A stretch of DNA of 64,000 nucleotides from DLAJ01 sp023663615. GTDB taxonomy: Bacteria > Bacillota > Clostridia > Lachnospirales > Lachnospiraceae. Positions within the stretch are counted from its first letter, which is position 1. Every line of letters starts with the position of its first letter. The position numbers were made by a program, and so were the translations under genes. The DNA is taken from assembly GCA_023663615.1 (NCBI GenBank), contig JAMPHA010000004.1, forward strand, positions 31,350-95,349, read 5' to 3'. The notes under the pieces were generated by a model that saw only the letters and a program-made list of their open reading frames with translations, did no database searches and was not told the DNA's origin. Shown piece by piece: positions 35,654-43,790 of the stretch.

Positions 35654-37315
35654 ATGAGAGAAACAAAAGCGGGGAACCCCAAAGCGAAGCGCTTTTGGAC
35701 GAAGGGACTCAGACGTGTGCTGGCACTTTTGTGCTGTATCTGTATGCTTCCGATCGGCAGTATGCTGCCCATCGGCAATCTGGATGCGCAGGCGAAGGAT
35801 GCAGGAACGGCGTTCAGCATCGGCATCGATGTATCGCGGTATCAGGGAGATATTGACTGGTCGGCGGTAGCGGCATGCGGCGTGCAGTATGCTTTTGTCA
35901 GAGTCGGTTCTGTCCGATACGGTATTGACACAAAATTTGATCAGAATATGCGGCAGGCAGCGGCAAACGGCGTAAAGACAGGCGTTTATATTTATTCTTA
36001 CGCGACGACGCCGCAGGAAGCGGCAGCGGAAGCGGTGTTTGTGCTGCAGGCGATTGCAAATTATACGATCAGTATGCCGGTAGCCATCGACATCGAGGAT
36101 TCCGTGCAGCGCACGCTTTCGCCGGCGCAGATCGCGGAGATCGCGAACACATTTTGCGCGATCATAGAAAACGCAGGTTATTATCCGATCGTGTATGGAA
36201 GCAAAAACTGGTACCTGAACTATATCGGACCGATCGCGTACGATAAATGGGTTGCGCAGTACAATACGTCCTGCGATATTGAGGACGCGGCGTTCTGGCA
36301 GGCGTCCAGCACAGGCAGGATTCCGGGGATCGCCGGAAATGTAGATATTGATTATCAGTATAAGGATTTATCTGCAAGCATTGTCGGAAACGGGTTTGCG
36401 TTCCGCAAGGGATTTTATTATTTCTACGAAAACTATAGAATGAAGACCAACACGTTTGTCCAGTATAACGGCGGCATCTATTATGTGGATGCGCTTGGAC
36501 GGCGCGTTTCGGGATTCGCACAGCTTGCCGACAGCATTTACTTTTTTGACGGAAACGGTCTGATGCAGTTCGGATGGCAGGAGCTTGCCGGAAATACCTA
36601 TTACTTCGGAACGGAAGGAAAGATGGCGATCGGTATGCAGCAGATCGGGGATGCGGTCTATCTGTTCGATCCGACCGGCTGCATGTACAGGGGCTGGCTT
36701 GCCGCGGACAATCTGTTCTATTTCTACGAGGACGGACATATGGCGATCGGCTTATCTGCGATCGCATCCGACCTGTATTACTTTAACGAGAACGGATGCT
36801 TACAGGTCGGCTGGCAGAATATCGGCGGTCAGCTTTACTATTTTGATCCGGCGGATGCCAAGATGGCGTTTGGTTTTGTCAACGACGGTACCGGTATTTA
36901 TTATACCAATGAAAACGGACAGATGCAGACGGGATTGATCGCGGTCGGCGGCGACGTATATTATATGGGCACGGACGGAAGAATGCAGATCGGTATGCAG
37001 AATATCGGCGGCGAGACGTATTTCTTCAACGCGGAAGGCAAACGTCAGACAGGCTTCGTCGGAGACGGCGTCACGACGTATTATTTCAACCCGGAAACGG
37101 GAGCGATGGCAAAGGGATGGACGATCATCGGCAGTTCGATGTATTGCTTTGATCCGGCAACGGGACAGATGCTGACCGGGCTGCAGCAGATCGGAGAGCT
37201 TCTCTATCTGTTTGATGCAGAGGGACGTCTGATCTTAAATCAGCAGCTTGTGATCGGCAGCGCGCTTTACATCAGCGATGCAAACGGCTGTGTGACAGTC
37301 ATACCAATCGAATAA
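35654..37315 (+). CDS. Secreted GH25 lysozyme with cell-wall-binding repeats
   Basis: The 553-residue protein has a basic N-terminus and a hydrophobic signal segment (about residues 20-38) ending DAQA. A glycoside hydrolase 25 domain follows (about 55-240) with IGIDVSRYQGDIDW, FVRVGSVRYG, AIDIEDS, which carries the acidic catalytic residues, and VDIDYQY. From about residue 255 to the end lie roughly a dozen aromatic/glycine repeats of about 20 residues (YYF...G.M..G), of the choline/wall-binding type. It probably cuts muramyl-GlcNAc bonds at the cell surface. It could be an autolysin or act on competitors. Confidence 0.9.
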   Translation: MRETKAGNPKAKRFWTKGLRRVLALLCCICMLPIGSMLPIGNLDAQAKDAGTAFSIGIDVSRYQGDIDWSAVAACGVQYAFVRVGSVRYGIDTKFDQNMRQAAANGVKTGVYIYSYATTPQEAAAEAVFVLQAIANYTISMPVAIDIEDSVQRTLSPAQIAEIANTFCAIIENAGYYPIVYGSKNWYLNYIGPIAYDKWVAQYNTSCDIEDAAFWQASSTGRIPGIAGNVDIDYQYKDLSASIVGNGFAFRKGFYYFYENYRMKTNTFVQYNGGIYYVDALGRRVSGFAQLADSIYFFDGNGLMQFGWQELAGNTYYFGTEGKMAIGMQQIGDAVYLFDPTGCMYRGWLAADNLFYFYEDGHMAIGLSAIASDLYYFNENGCLQVGWQNIGGQLYYFDPADAKMAFGFVNDGTGIYYTNENGQMQTGLIAVGGDVYYMGTDGRMQIGMQNIGGETYFFNAEGKRQTGFVGDGVTTYYFNPETGAMAKGWTIIGSSMYCFDPATGQMLTGLQQIGELLYLFDAEGRLILNQQLVIGSALYISDANGCVTVIPIE

Positions 37316-37345
37316 AAAAGGATAAAATAGAAATACCGTCTTGAA

Positions 37346-37381
37346 AAAGAAATGATTCTTTACGGAGTCATTTCTTTTTTT
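37346..37381 (+). terminator. Rho-independent terminator after the lysozyme gene
   Basis: AAAGAAATGA (37346-37355) pairs with TCATTTCTTT (37368-37377) and a U tract follows. The downstream ABC gene starts only 30 bases later, without a visible promoter. Confidence 0.8.
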
Positions 37382-37410
37382 AGACTTATAGGAAATATAG
37401 GAAAAGAACG

Positions 37411-38055
37411 ATGGATGAAAAAGAAACAATATTGGAAGCAAAGCAAGTATATAAGATATACCGGGGGCGTCCGGTCATCAGAAACGCCACGCTCAGGCTG
37501 CATGAAGGAGAATGCGTGATGGTCACGGGGAGCAGCGGGTGCGGAAAAACGACGCTGCTGCGTCTGCTTTCCGGCACGACCCGCGCAACGCTGGGAAATG
37601 TGTGGTCACGGCCCAGGCTGTCCGAACAGTTTATGCCCGCAAACGCTGCGAAGGATATTCGCTTATCCACCTTTCGGTTTTTGGTCAATATGGCAATGCT
37701 GGACGGCTATTCGCGCGGCGAGGCGGAGCGGGTGTGTAAAGCGCTCATTGCGCATTATGATCTTTCGGGAATGGAGAAAGCTGCCATACGGGAGCTTTCC
37801 GACAGTATGTTTCGAAAAGTGATGATTGCGCAGGCAATGTTAAAACCTTGTGATCTGCTGTTTTTGGATGAACCATTTATCGGACTCGATCAGAATATGC
37901 GGAATTTACTGTTTGAGGATATGATCAGGATAAAACAGCAGAATACGGCAATTCTGATCGCCTGTCCGCCTGATGACGGCGTACGGGGAAAGGAAGCGCT
38001 CGTGGACAGAGTCTGGCATATCGAGCATGGAGTAGTAAAGGAGGCCGGGCAATGA
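37411..38055 (+). CDS. ABC transporter ATPase with degenerate signature motif
   Basis: The 214-residue protein has Walker A (GSSGCGKTTLL, about residues 41-51), Walker B (LLFLDEPFIGLD) and an H-loop-like region in which no histidine is clear (ILIACPPDDG). The ABC signature LSGGQ reads LSDSM. It lacks the usual Q-loop context as well. It overlaps the permease gene by four bases, so the two form one small transporter unit. The substrate is unknown. The degenerate signature suggests altered or regulatory ATPase behaviour. Confidence 0.8.
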   Translation: MDEKETILEAKQVYKIYRGRPVIRNATLRLHEGECVMVTGSSGCGKTTLLRLLSGTTRATLGNVWSRPRLSEQFMPANAAKDIRLSTFRFLVNMAMLDGYSRGEAERVCKALIAHYDLSGMEKAAIRELSDSMFRKVMIAQAMLKPCDLLFLDEPFIGLDQNMRNLLFEDMIRIKQQNTAILIACPPDDGVRGKEALVDRVWHIEHGVVKEAGQ

Positions 38056-38768
38056 AAGCTTTGTTGCGGTACAGCTTCATGACGTATATGAGAAATCATC
38101 ATTATTTATTTCCATTCGTGCTGATCATGATGTATTCCGTTTTTCTATATTCGACACTGGCTGTTTTTGATACGGGAGGAATTTTTTTGGTTTCTTTGAC
38201 GATCTTATTTATGACCGCTTTATTGAACGGTTTTTTTTCGAACAGAATATGCAGTGATGATATGCGGGCAATCATTGTGCTGAAAACCGGCAGCGCCGCG
38301 AAATACTATGCTTCTAACGAGGTGCTTTTTGCGATTCTCTCGACAGGATATGCGATCTTAGCGCTGGTCTGTCCCTGCGTGGTATGTCTGTTTCAGACGG
38401 GGCAGTTAAGCCTGCGTATGTCAGCCGGCATGCTGCTGATCCATCTGACTGTCGCGCTTTTCGGTTATCAGTTTGGAAGCTTCTTTCAGTCGTACCTGAT
38501 CGGAAAGCGGAAATCCGCTGTGCTGGTAATGCTTGTGATGATCCTCGGAATACTTTTGGAACAGAAGCTGTCCATGCTTCCGGTCATCCGGCACCTGCTT
38601 TTTATTTTTCCGCCGGTCGGAAGGCTGTTCCGGCTCCTGTATACGGGGAGGGGAAGTTTTGACGCTGAGACCGGATATGTCGTGATCCAGCTTGTCATCG
38701 ATACGCTCATTTTTCTCGTCGGGAAGACGTTCATTTTAAGCCGCAGAAAGTGGTCTGTCTATGAATAA
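38052..38768 (+). CDS. Six-helix membrane protein, ABC permease partner
   Basis: I do not recognise a named family. The 238-residue product has about six hydrophobic segments with short loops and a basic C-terminus (LSRRKWSVYE). This topology fits ABC-2-type permeases coupled to the ATPase encoded immediately upstream (ATGA overlap). Nothing indicates the substrate. Confidence 0.6.
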   Translation: MKALLRYSFMTYMRNHHYLFPFVLIMMYSVFLYSTLAVFDTGGIFLVSLTILFMTALLNGFFSNRICSDDMRAIIVLKTGSAAKYYASNEVLFAILSTGYAILALVCPCVVCLFQTGQLSLRMSAGMLLIHLTVALFGYQFGSFFQSYLIGKRKSAVLVMLVMILGILLEQKLSMLPVIRHLLFIFPPVGRLFRLLYTGRGSFDAETGYVVIQLVIDTLIFLVGKTFILSRRKWSVYE

Positions 38769-39155
38769 GGGCGTTTTGTTTTGACGCCGGAGAAAGCGAA
38801 ATGAAATCTTTATTATATATAGCAAGAAGGAAATAAATGGTGTATCAAAGCACATACAATTGTAACCGTATGTCTTGTGTGGTATATTTTTGCCGAATAT
38901 TTGAAATATCCGTCGTTTTCCCAAACATGTTTCGATACGGCGTTCTGCCGTGCACATGAGTCTCTGTAGGAAGCGAAGAGGCGTCAGAGGAAATGTCAGA
39001 CAGAAAATGGAAGCTGCAATTTTTCTCGTATCACAGATGACAGGAGCATCCCGCCGCGGAAACGTCGGGATGCTCCTGTTATGTGAGGAAATGCGCCCGA
39101 AACGGGCGTCCTTGAGTCCATTTGTAAAAAAATTAAAAAAAGTGGAACTTATGTC
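38769..39155. other. Gene-free stretch before tRNA-Thr
   Basis: No convincing gene is present. The only structure is an inverted repeat, AGGAGCATCCCG (39042-39053) with CGGGATGCTCCT (39066-39077), a 12-bp stem without a U tract on either strand. A short frame at 38950-39183 has no family resemblance and runs into the tRNA promoter. Confidence 0.5.
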
Positions 39156-39184
39156 TTGCCAAATGAGAGGAAAGCCGATATAAT
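39156..39184 (+). promoter_or_regulatory. Putative sigma-A promoter for tRNA-Thr
   Basis: TTGCCA (39156-39161), 17-base spacer, perfect TATAAT (39179-39184). The tRNA begins 17 bases after the -10. Confidence 0.85.
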
Positions 39185-39201
39185 AATATTCGTTGTGACA
39201 G

Positions 39202-39274
<73 letters not shown>

Positions 39275-39286
39275 TTCGCAAAACAG

Positions 39287-39315
39287 AAAAAGTTCCGCCT
39301 TAGGCGGAACTTTTT
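39287..39315. terminator. Bidirectional terminator between tRNA-Thr and the minus-strand ABC operon
   Basis: AAAAAGTTCCGCC, TTA loop, then GGCGGAACTTTTT. It is symmetrical, with a U tract in both directions, so it can end both the tRNA transcript and the converging ABC transcript. Confidence 0.88.
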
Positions 39316-39360
39316 CTTATAGAAAATTTCGTAGTCTGGAAGAATCACGCAGCGTCCTTT

Positions 39361-40179
39361 TTATGACAGCCCTCGTTTTCTGCGGTTGATCCGCCTGTCA
39401 AAAGCGTCGATAATGACAAAGAGCAGGACCGCGATCAGGCAGAGCAGAACGAGCGAGGTGATGACCATGCTCATCTTAAACGTCTGCGTGCCGTAGATGA
39501 TCAGATAACCGAGACCTTCTCTTGCGGCAAGAAATTCGCCGATTACGACGCCGACGAGAGAGAGACCAATGTTGACCTTCATTGTGCTGATGATCAGCGG
39601 GACGCTTCCCGGCAGGATTACTTTTCGCAACACATCAAGCTTACTTCCGCCAAGCGCGTACACAAGCCTGATCTTTCCTTCGTCCGTTTCCCGAAAGCCC
39701 GTATAAAGGCTGATGATCGAACCAAAGAGCGCAACGCTGATACCCGCGACGATGATCGTTTTCATGCCGGTGCCCAGCCATACGATAAAGAGCGGCGCCA
39801 GCGCGGATTTTGGCAGACTGTTTAAGATGACGAGATAAGGTTCAAAAATAGTGGAAAGCCTGTCAAAATACCAGAACAGCACGGCGATCACAAGACTGAT
39901 GAGCACGACAAGCGCAAAGCTTAACAGAATTTCCAGTAAGGTAACCCGGATGTGCGTAAGGAGTCCGTTGTTTTTAATCAGTGTCCGGAAACTTTTGACG
40001 ATCAGGGACGGCGAGCTGAAAAAAAACGAGTCCACCATGCCGAGTGCGGTCGTGACTTCCCACTGAATAAAAAAGAACAGAAACACAAGAATCTGTATGC
40101 TTCTGTTCAACAGCCGGTTTCGTTTCCATTTTTTCTCATATAGAAGCTGTTCGGGTGACTGATTCTTGTTCTTTTCCAT
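39361..40179 (-). CDS. ABC transporter permease, SsuC/TauC/ThiX type
   Basis: The start at 40179 follows GGGAGGA on the minus strand; the frame extends 7 codons further. The 272-residue product has about six membrane helices and the permease EAA-like loop (YALGGSKLDVLRKVILPGSVP), which docks on the ATPase. This family imports sulfonates, nitrate, taurine or pyrimidine/thiamine precursors. The ATPase gene overlaps its 5' end by 44 bases. No substrate-binding protein gene is adjacent, so the substrate cannot be assigned. Confidence 0.85.
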   Translation of the reverse strand: MEKNKNQSPEQLLYEKKWKRNRLLNRSIQILVFLFFFIQWEVTTALGMVDSFFFSSPSLIVKSFRTLIKNNGLLTHIRVTLLEILLSFALVVLISLVIAVLFWYFDRLSTIFEPYLVILNSLPKSALAPLFIVWLGTGMKTIIVAGISVALFGSIISLYTGFRETDEGKIRLVYALGGSKLDVLRKVILPGSVPLIISTMKVNIGLSLVGVVIGEFLAAREGLGYLIIYGTQTFKMSMVITSLVLLCLIAVLLFVIIDAFDRRINRRKRGLS

Positions 40180-40930
40180 GAAGTTCCTCCCATAATTCAT
40201 TAAAATATGCGGAAAATTCGGGCGCCTTGCGCGCGGCGGTCGCGCCCGTTCCCTGTTTGGTAAGATGAATATCCATGATGCGCAGTACGGTCGCCGGTCG
40301 TGCGGAGAGCACTAAAATGCGGTCTGAAAGCGAAACGGCCTCCGACAGATCGTGTGTGACCAGAATCGCGGTCTTTTTTTCTTTTTTAATAATATCTACA
40401 ATATCAGAGGATACCGTCAGCCTTGTCTGATAATCCAGTGCAGAGAACGGCTCATCCAACAATAACAGCTCCGGTTCGCAGACGAGCGTCCGGATCAGCG
40501 CCGCGCGCTGGCGCATACCGCCGGATAATTCATTCGGATAACGGTTCCGAAACGGTTCCAGTCCGTATTGACGAAGCAGATCGTTCGCCGCTTCGCGCCG
40601 TTCCTTCGTATTTTTGTGACGCAGTTCCAGACCCAGGAGAACGTTTTTATAGATCGTACGCCATTCAAACAGCTGATCGTGCTGCAGCATATAACCGATG
40701 CCGGCGGGATTGCTTTTCAACTGATCCGAAAAAAGAAGTTCACCGGACTGCGGTTTGATCAGTCCCGCAATCATGGATAAGAGCGTCGTCTTTCCGCAGC
40801 CGGACGGACCGACGATCGAGAAAAATTCGCCTTCGCGGACAGCAAAAGAAATATTTTTCAGCGCCTGCGTCTCACCCGATATGGTATGATAATGATATTG
40901 AACATTCTGAAAGGAAAGAAGCGTGTTCAT
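40136..40930 (-). CDS. ABC transporter ATPase, SsuB/TauB/ThiZ type
   Basis: The 264-residue product has Walker A (GPSGCGKTTLLS), the Q-loop, a full LSGGMRQRAALIR signature, Walker B (LLLLDEPFSALD) and the H-loop (ILVTHDLSEAVSLSDR). It is the first gene of a two-gene minus-strand unit with the permease. A -10-like TATAAT (plus-strand 40947-40952) lies just upstream, but the -35 is poor. The ribosome-binding site AGAGGT precedes the ATG. Confidence 0.9.
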   Translation of the reverse strand: MNTLLSFQNVQYHYHTISGETQALKNISFAVREGEFFSIVGPSGCGKTTLLSMIAGLIKPQSGELLFSDQLKSNPAGIGYMLQHDQLFEWRTIYKNVLLGLELRHKNTKERREAANDLLRQYGLEPFRNRYPNELSGGMRQRAALIRTLVCEPELLLLDEPFSALDYQTRLTVSSDIVDIIKKEKKTAILVTHDLSEAVSLSDRILVLSARPATVLRIMDIHLTKQGTGATAARKAPEFSAYFNELWEELHGKEQESVTRTASI

Positions 40931-40995
40931 AGCTGACCTCTTAATGATTATAGTTTATAGTATGAGACAACGTTAAAAAGTTCCTACCATTTTTA

Positions 40996-41024
40996 TTGAA
41001 AAAAAGCAGGAGTCATGCTACAAT
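40996..41024 (+). promoter_or_regulatory. Putative sigma-A promoter for argH
   Basis: TTGAAA (40996-41001), 17-base spacer, TACAAT (41019-41024). It faces away from the minus-strand ABC operon. Confidence 0.75.
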
Positions 41025-41057
41025 ATGCAACATAGCGTTATTGGTGCGTATGCATGA

Positions 41058-41086
41058 CAAAAAGACGGCGGCTGTGCGCCGTTTTT
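41058..41086 (+). terminator. Possible attenuator hairpin in the argH leader
   Basis: ACGGCG (41065-41070), six-base loop, CGCCGT (41077-41082), flanked by A and U runs. It lies between the argH promoter and the argH ribosome-binding site. It also overlaps a short in-frame upstream reading stretch (ATG 41054) that is rich in Arg codons (TKRRRL). Confidence 0.45.
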
Positions 41087-41104
41087 AACAGAAAGGGATC
41101 CAAT

Positions 41105-42484
41105 ATGGCTCAGTTATGGGGCGGAAGATTTACAAAGCAGACGGACGATCTGGTGTATCGGTTTAACGCGTCCATTTCGTTTGACCGGCGCTTTTTGGAA
41201 GAAGATATAGAGGGCAGTATCGCGCATGTCGTGATGCTGGCGAAGCAGGGCATCCTGACAAATGAGGAAAAAGACAGGATCGTGAAAGGACTCGGCGATA
41301 TTCGCGAGGACGTGCGCTCCGGCAGACTTGCCGTCACGGAGGAATACGAGGATGTGCACAGCTTTGTCGAGGCAAAACTGATCGAGCGGATCGGCGACGC
41401 CGGCAAGAAGATGCACACGGGCAGGAGCCGCAACGATCAGGTTGCTTTGGACTTACGCCTCTATATCCGCAAAGAGATCTTACAGGTGGACGAGCTTCTA
41501 AAGGAGCTGTTAAAAGTGCTCCTTCGCATGCAAAAAGAGCATCTGGAGACTTATATGCCGGGGTTCACGCATTTGCAGAAGGCGCAGCCGGTCACGCTGG
41601 CGCACCATCTTGGCGCTTATTTTGAGATGTTTAAGCGGGACCGCGGGCGGTTGCATGATCTTTTTATGCGGATGAATTACTGTCCGCTCGGCGCGGGGGC
41701 GCTGGCGGGTACGACGTATCCGCTGGATCGCAGCTATACGGCGTCCATGCTCGGCTTCGAGGGGCCGACCTTAAACAGCATGGATTCGGTGTCGGATCGG
41801 GATTACGTTATTGAGTTTCTCTCGGCGGCGTCCACGATCATGATGCACCTGAGCCGGTTCTCAGAGGAGATCATCATCTGGAACAGCAACGAATACCGTT
41901 TTATCGAACTGGACGACGCGTATTCGACCGGAAGCAGTATCATGCCGCAGAAAAAGAACCCGGATATTGCGGAGCTGGTGCGCGGCAAGACCGGCAGGGT
42001 GTACGGTGCGCTCATGAGCATTCTGACAACGATGAAAGGGCTACCGCTCGCCTACAATAAGGACATGCAGGAAGACAAGGAGCTGACCTTTGACGCGATC
42101 GACACATTAAAGGATTGTCTCACCCTGTTTACGGGTATGCTCTCTACAGCGGGATTTCGCAAAGACGTCATGGCAAAGAGCGCGGCGGGCGGTTTTACGA
42201 ACGCCACGGATGCGGCGGATTATCTGGTCGGAAAGGGCGTTCCGTTCCGGGACGCGCATGGCATCATAGGGAAAATGGTGCTGACCTGCATTGAGAAACA
42301 GTGCAGTATCGAGGATCTGACGATCGAGGAGTTTCAGGCGCTCAGCCCGGTCTTTGAGGAGGATATTTACGACGCGGTCAGCCTGCGAACCTGCGTGGAG
42401 AAACGTCTGACGCTCGGCGCGCCGGGAACGGAAGTCATGAAGCAGGTCATTGCGGCAAACGAAGCGTATCTGGAGGAAGAATAA
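41105..42484 (+). CDS. argH: Argininosuccinate lyase
   Basis: Last step of arginine synthesis: argininosuccinate to arginine and fumarate. ATG 41105 with AGAAAGGGA gives MAQLWGGRFTKQTDDLV, the family start. The frame is also open upstream to 41054. The 459-residue product has HTGRSRNDQVALDLRLY, THLQKAQPVTLAHH and the fumarase/lyase signature GSSIMPQKKNPD (about residues 276-287) with the catalytic Ser. It is transcribed alone with its own promoter. No argG or other arg gene is near. Confidence 0.96.
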   Translation: MAQLWGGRFTKQTDDLVYRFNASISFDRRFLEEDIEGSIAHVVMLAKQGILTNEEKDRIVKGLGDIREDVRSGRLAVTEEYEDVHSFVEAKLIERIGDAGKKMHTGRSRNDQVALDLRLYIRKEILQVDELLKELLKVLLRMQKEHLETYMPGFTHLQKAQPVTLAHHLGAYFEMFKRDRGRLHDLFMRMNYCPLGAGALAGTTYPLDRSYTASMLGFEGPTLNSMDSVSDRDYVIEFLSAASTIMMHLSRFSEEIIIWNSNEYRFIELDDAYSTGSSIMPQKKNPDIAELVRGKTGRVYGALMSILTTMKGLPLAYNKDMQEDKELTFDAIDTLKDCLTLFTGMLSTAGFRKDVMAKSAAGGFTNATDAADYLVGKGVPFRDAHGIIGKMVLTCIEKQCSIEDLTIEEFQALSPVFEEDIYDAVSLRTCVEKRLTLGAPGTEVMKQVIAANEAYLEEE

Positions 42485-42500
42485 ATTGGTATAGAAGCGG

Positions 42501-42544
42501 TTGCGAAACGCATGATATAGGCTGTGAGATTGCGTTTCGCAATC
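42501..42544 (+). promoter_or_regulatory. Nested inverted repeats in the argH-asd gap
   Basis: TTGCGAAACGCA (42501-42512) is the exact reverse complement of TGCGTTTCGCAA (42531-42542). The right half can instead fold alone as GATTGCG, TTT, CGCAATC (42528-42544). Two competing folds before the asd ribosome-binding site suggest a regulatory leader, but no ligand class was recognised. Confidence 0.45.
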
Positions 42545-42584
42545 CCCTAAAGTCTGCATAGAACGAAAGGAGTTATGAAAAATA

Positions 42585-43673
42585 ATGAGCGACAAATTAC
42601 GTGTGGGAATTTTGGGCGGGACCGGCATGGTCGGACAGCGTTTTATCTCTCTGTTGGAGCATCATCCTTGGTTTGAGGTGACGACGATCGCGGCAAGCCC
42701 TCGGTCGGCGGGAAAGACCTACGAGGAGGCGGTCGGCGGCCGTTGGAAGATGGATACGCCGATGCCGGAGGCGGTAAAGAAGATTCCCGTCATGAACGTC
42801 AATGAAGTGGAGACGGTCGCCGGACAGGTGGACTTTGTTTTTTCCGCTGTTGACATGACAAAAGAGGAGATCAAGGCGATCGAGGAGGCGTATGCGAAGA
42901 CGGAAACGCCGGTCGTATCCAATAACAGCGCGCACCGCTGGACGCCGGACGTTCCCATGGTCGTTCCGGAGATCAATCCGGAGCATATGAAAGTCATTGA
43001 GTTCCAGAAAAAACGGCTCGGCACGACGAGAGGATTTGTGGCGGTCAAGCCGAACTGTTCCATCCAGAGTTACGCGCCTGTTCTGACCGCGTGGAAAGAG
43101 TTTGAGCCTTATGAGGTCGTTGCGACGACGTATCAGGCGATCTCCGGCGCGGGCAAGACGTTTGCGGACTGGCCGGAAATGAACGGAAATATCATTCCCT
43201 ACATTGGCGGTGAAGAAGAAAAGAGCGAGAAAGAGCCGCTGCGCATCTGGGGCGAGGTGAGGAACGGCGTGATCGAGCCGGCGTCCTCCCCGGTCATTAC
43301 CTGTCAGTGTATCCGTGTTCCGGTGTTAAACGGTCACACGGCGGCGGTATTCGTCAAGTTCAAAAAGAAACCGACCAAAGAACAGCTGATTGAAAAGCTT
43401 GTTTCCTTCAGCGGCGTACCTCAAGAGCTGAAACTTCCGAGCGCGCCGAAGCAGTTTATCCAATATCTTGAGGAAGATAACCGCCCGCAGATCGCCTTGG
43501 ACGTCAATTATGAGAACGGCATGGGTATTTCGGTCGGAAGACTGCGCGAGGATACCGTATACGACTGGAAGTTCGTCGGACTTTCCCATAATACGGTGCG
43601 CGGCGCGGCAGGCGGCGCGGTGCTGTGTGCGGAACTTTTGAAAGCGCAGGGATACATTACAAAGAAGGATTAA
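42585..43673 (+). CDS. asd: Aspartate-semialdehyde dehydrogenase (archaeal/fungal-like class)
   Basis: Makes aspartate semialdehyde for lysine, methionine, threonine and diaminopimelate synthesis. The 362-residue product has the NADP fold VGILGGTGMVGQRF (residues 6-19) and the catalytic cysteine in VKPNCSIQSY (about residue 158). The later GAGKTFADWPEMNGNIIPY block and its length place it with the archaeal/fungal-like class rather than the E. coli class. The AAAGGAG upstream is somewhat distant (about 13 bases). Confidence 0.93.
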   Translation: MSDKLRVGILGGTGMVGQRFISLLEHHPWFEVTTIAASPRSAGKTYEEAVGGRWKMDTPMPEAVKKIPVMNVNEVETVAGQVDFVFSAVDMTKEEIKAIEEAYAKTETPVVSNNSAHRWTPDVPMVVPEINPEHMKVIEFQKKRLGTTRGFVAVKPNCSIQSYAPVLTAWKEFEPYEVVATTYQAISGAGKTFADWPEMNGNIIPYIGGEEEKSEKEPLRIWGEVRNGVIEPASSPVITCQCIRVPVLNGHTAAVFVKFKKKPTKEQLIEKLVSFSGVPQELKLPSAPKQFIQYLEEDNRPQIALDVNYENGMGISVGRLREDTVYDWKFVGLSHNTVRGAAGGAVLCAELLKAQGYITKKD

Positions 43674-43736
43674 AAGCGGTTACGCATAAGAATGGGGCGG
43701 GGAAAACAGGCTTGCCGGGCAGCATGTGCAATCGCG

Positions 43737-43755
43737 GGAGCGGTCACGCACGGAT
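43737..43755 (+). repeat. Third copy of the GGAGCGGTCRCGC motif
   Basis: GGAGCGGTCACGCACGGAT. It matches the two copies at 33793-33841 and lies 36 bases before the GGDEF/EAL start. Looser relatives AGCGGTTGCG (42496) and AGCGGTTACGC (43676) flank asd. Confidence 0.5.
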
Positions 43756-43790
43756 TGACTGTCTTGGTCATTGAGAGGAGATGAGCCGGA

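Noticed and set aside
39042..39077. 12-bp inverted repeat as a terminator for the ABC permease transcript
   Set aside because: There is no T run on either strand and it lies about 270 bases from the gene end.
38950..39183. 77-codon frame before tRNA-Thr
   Set aside because: No family resemblance, no good ribosome-binding site, and it overlaps the tRNA promoter and an inverted repeat.
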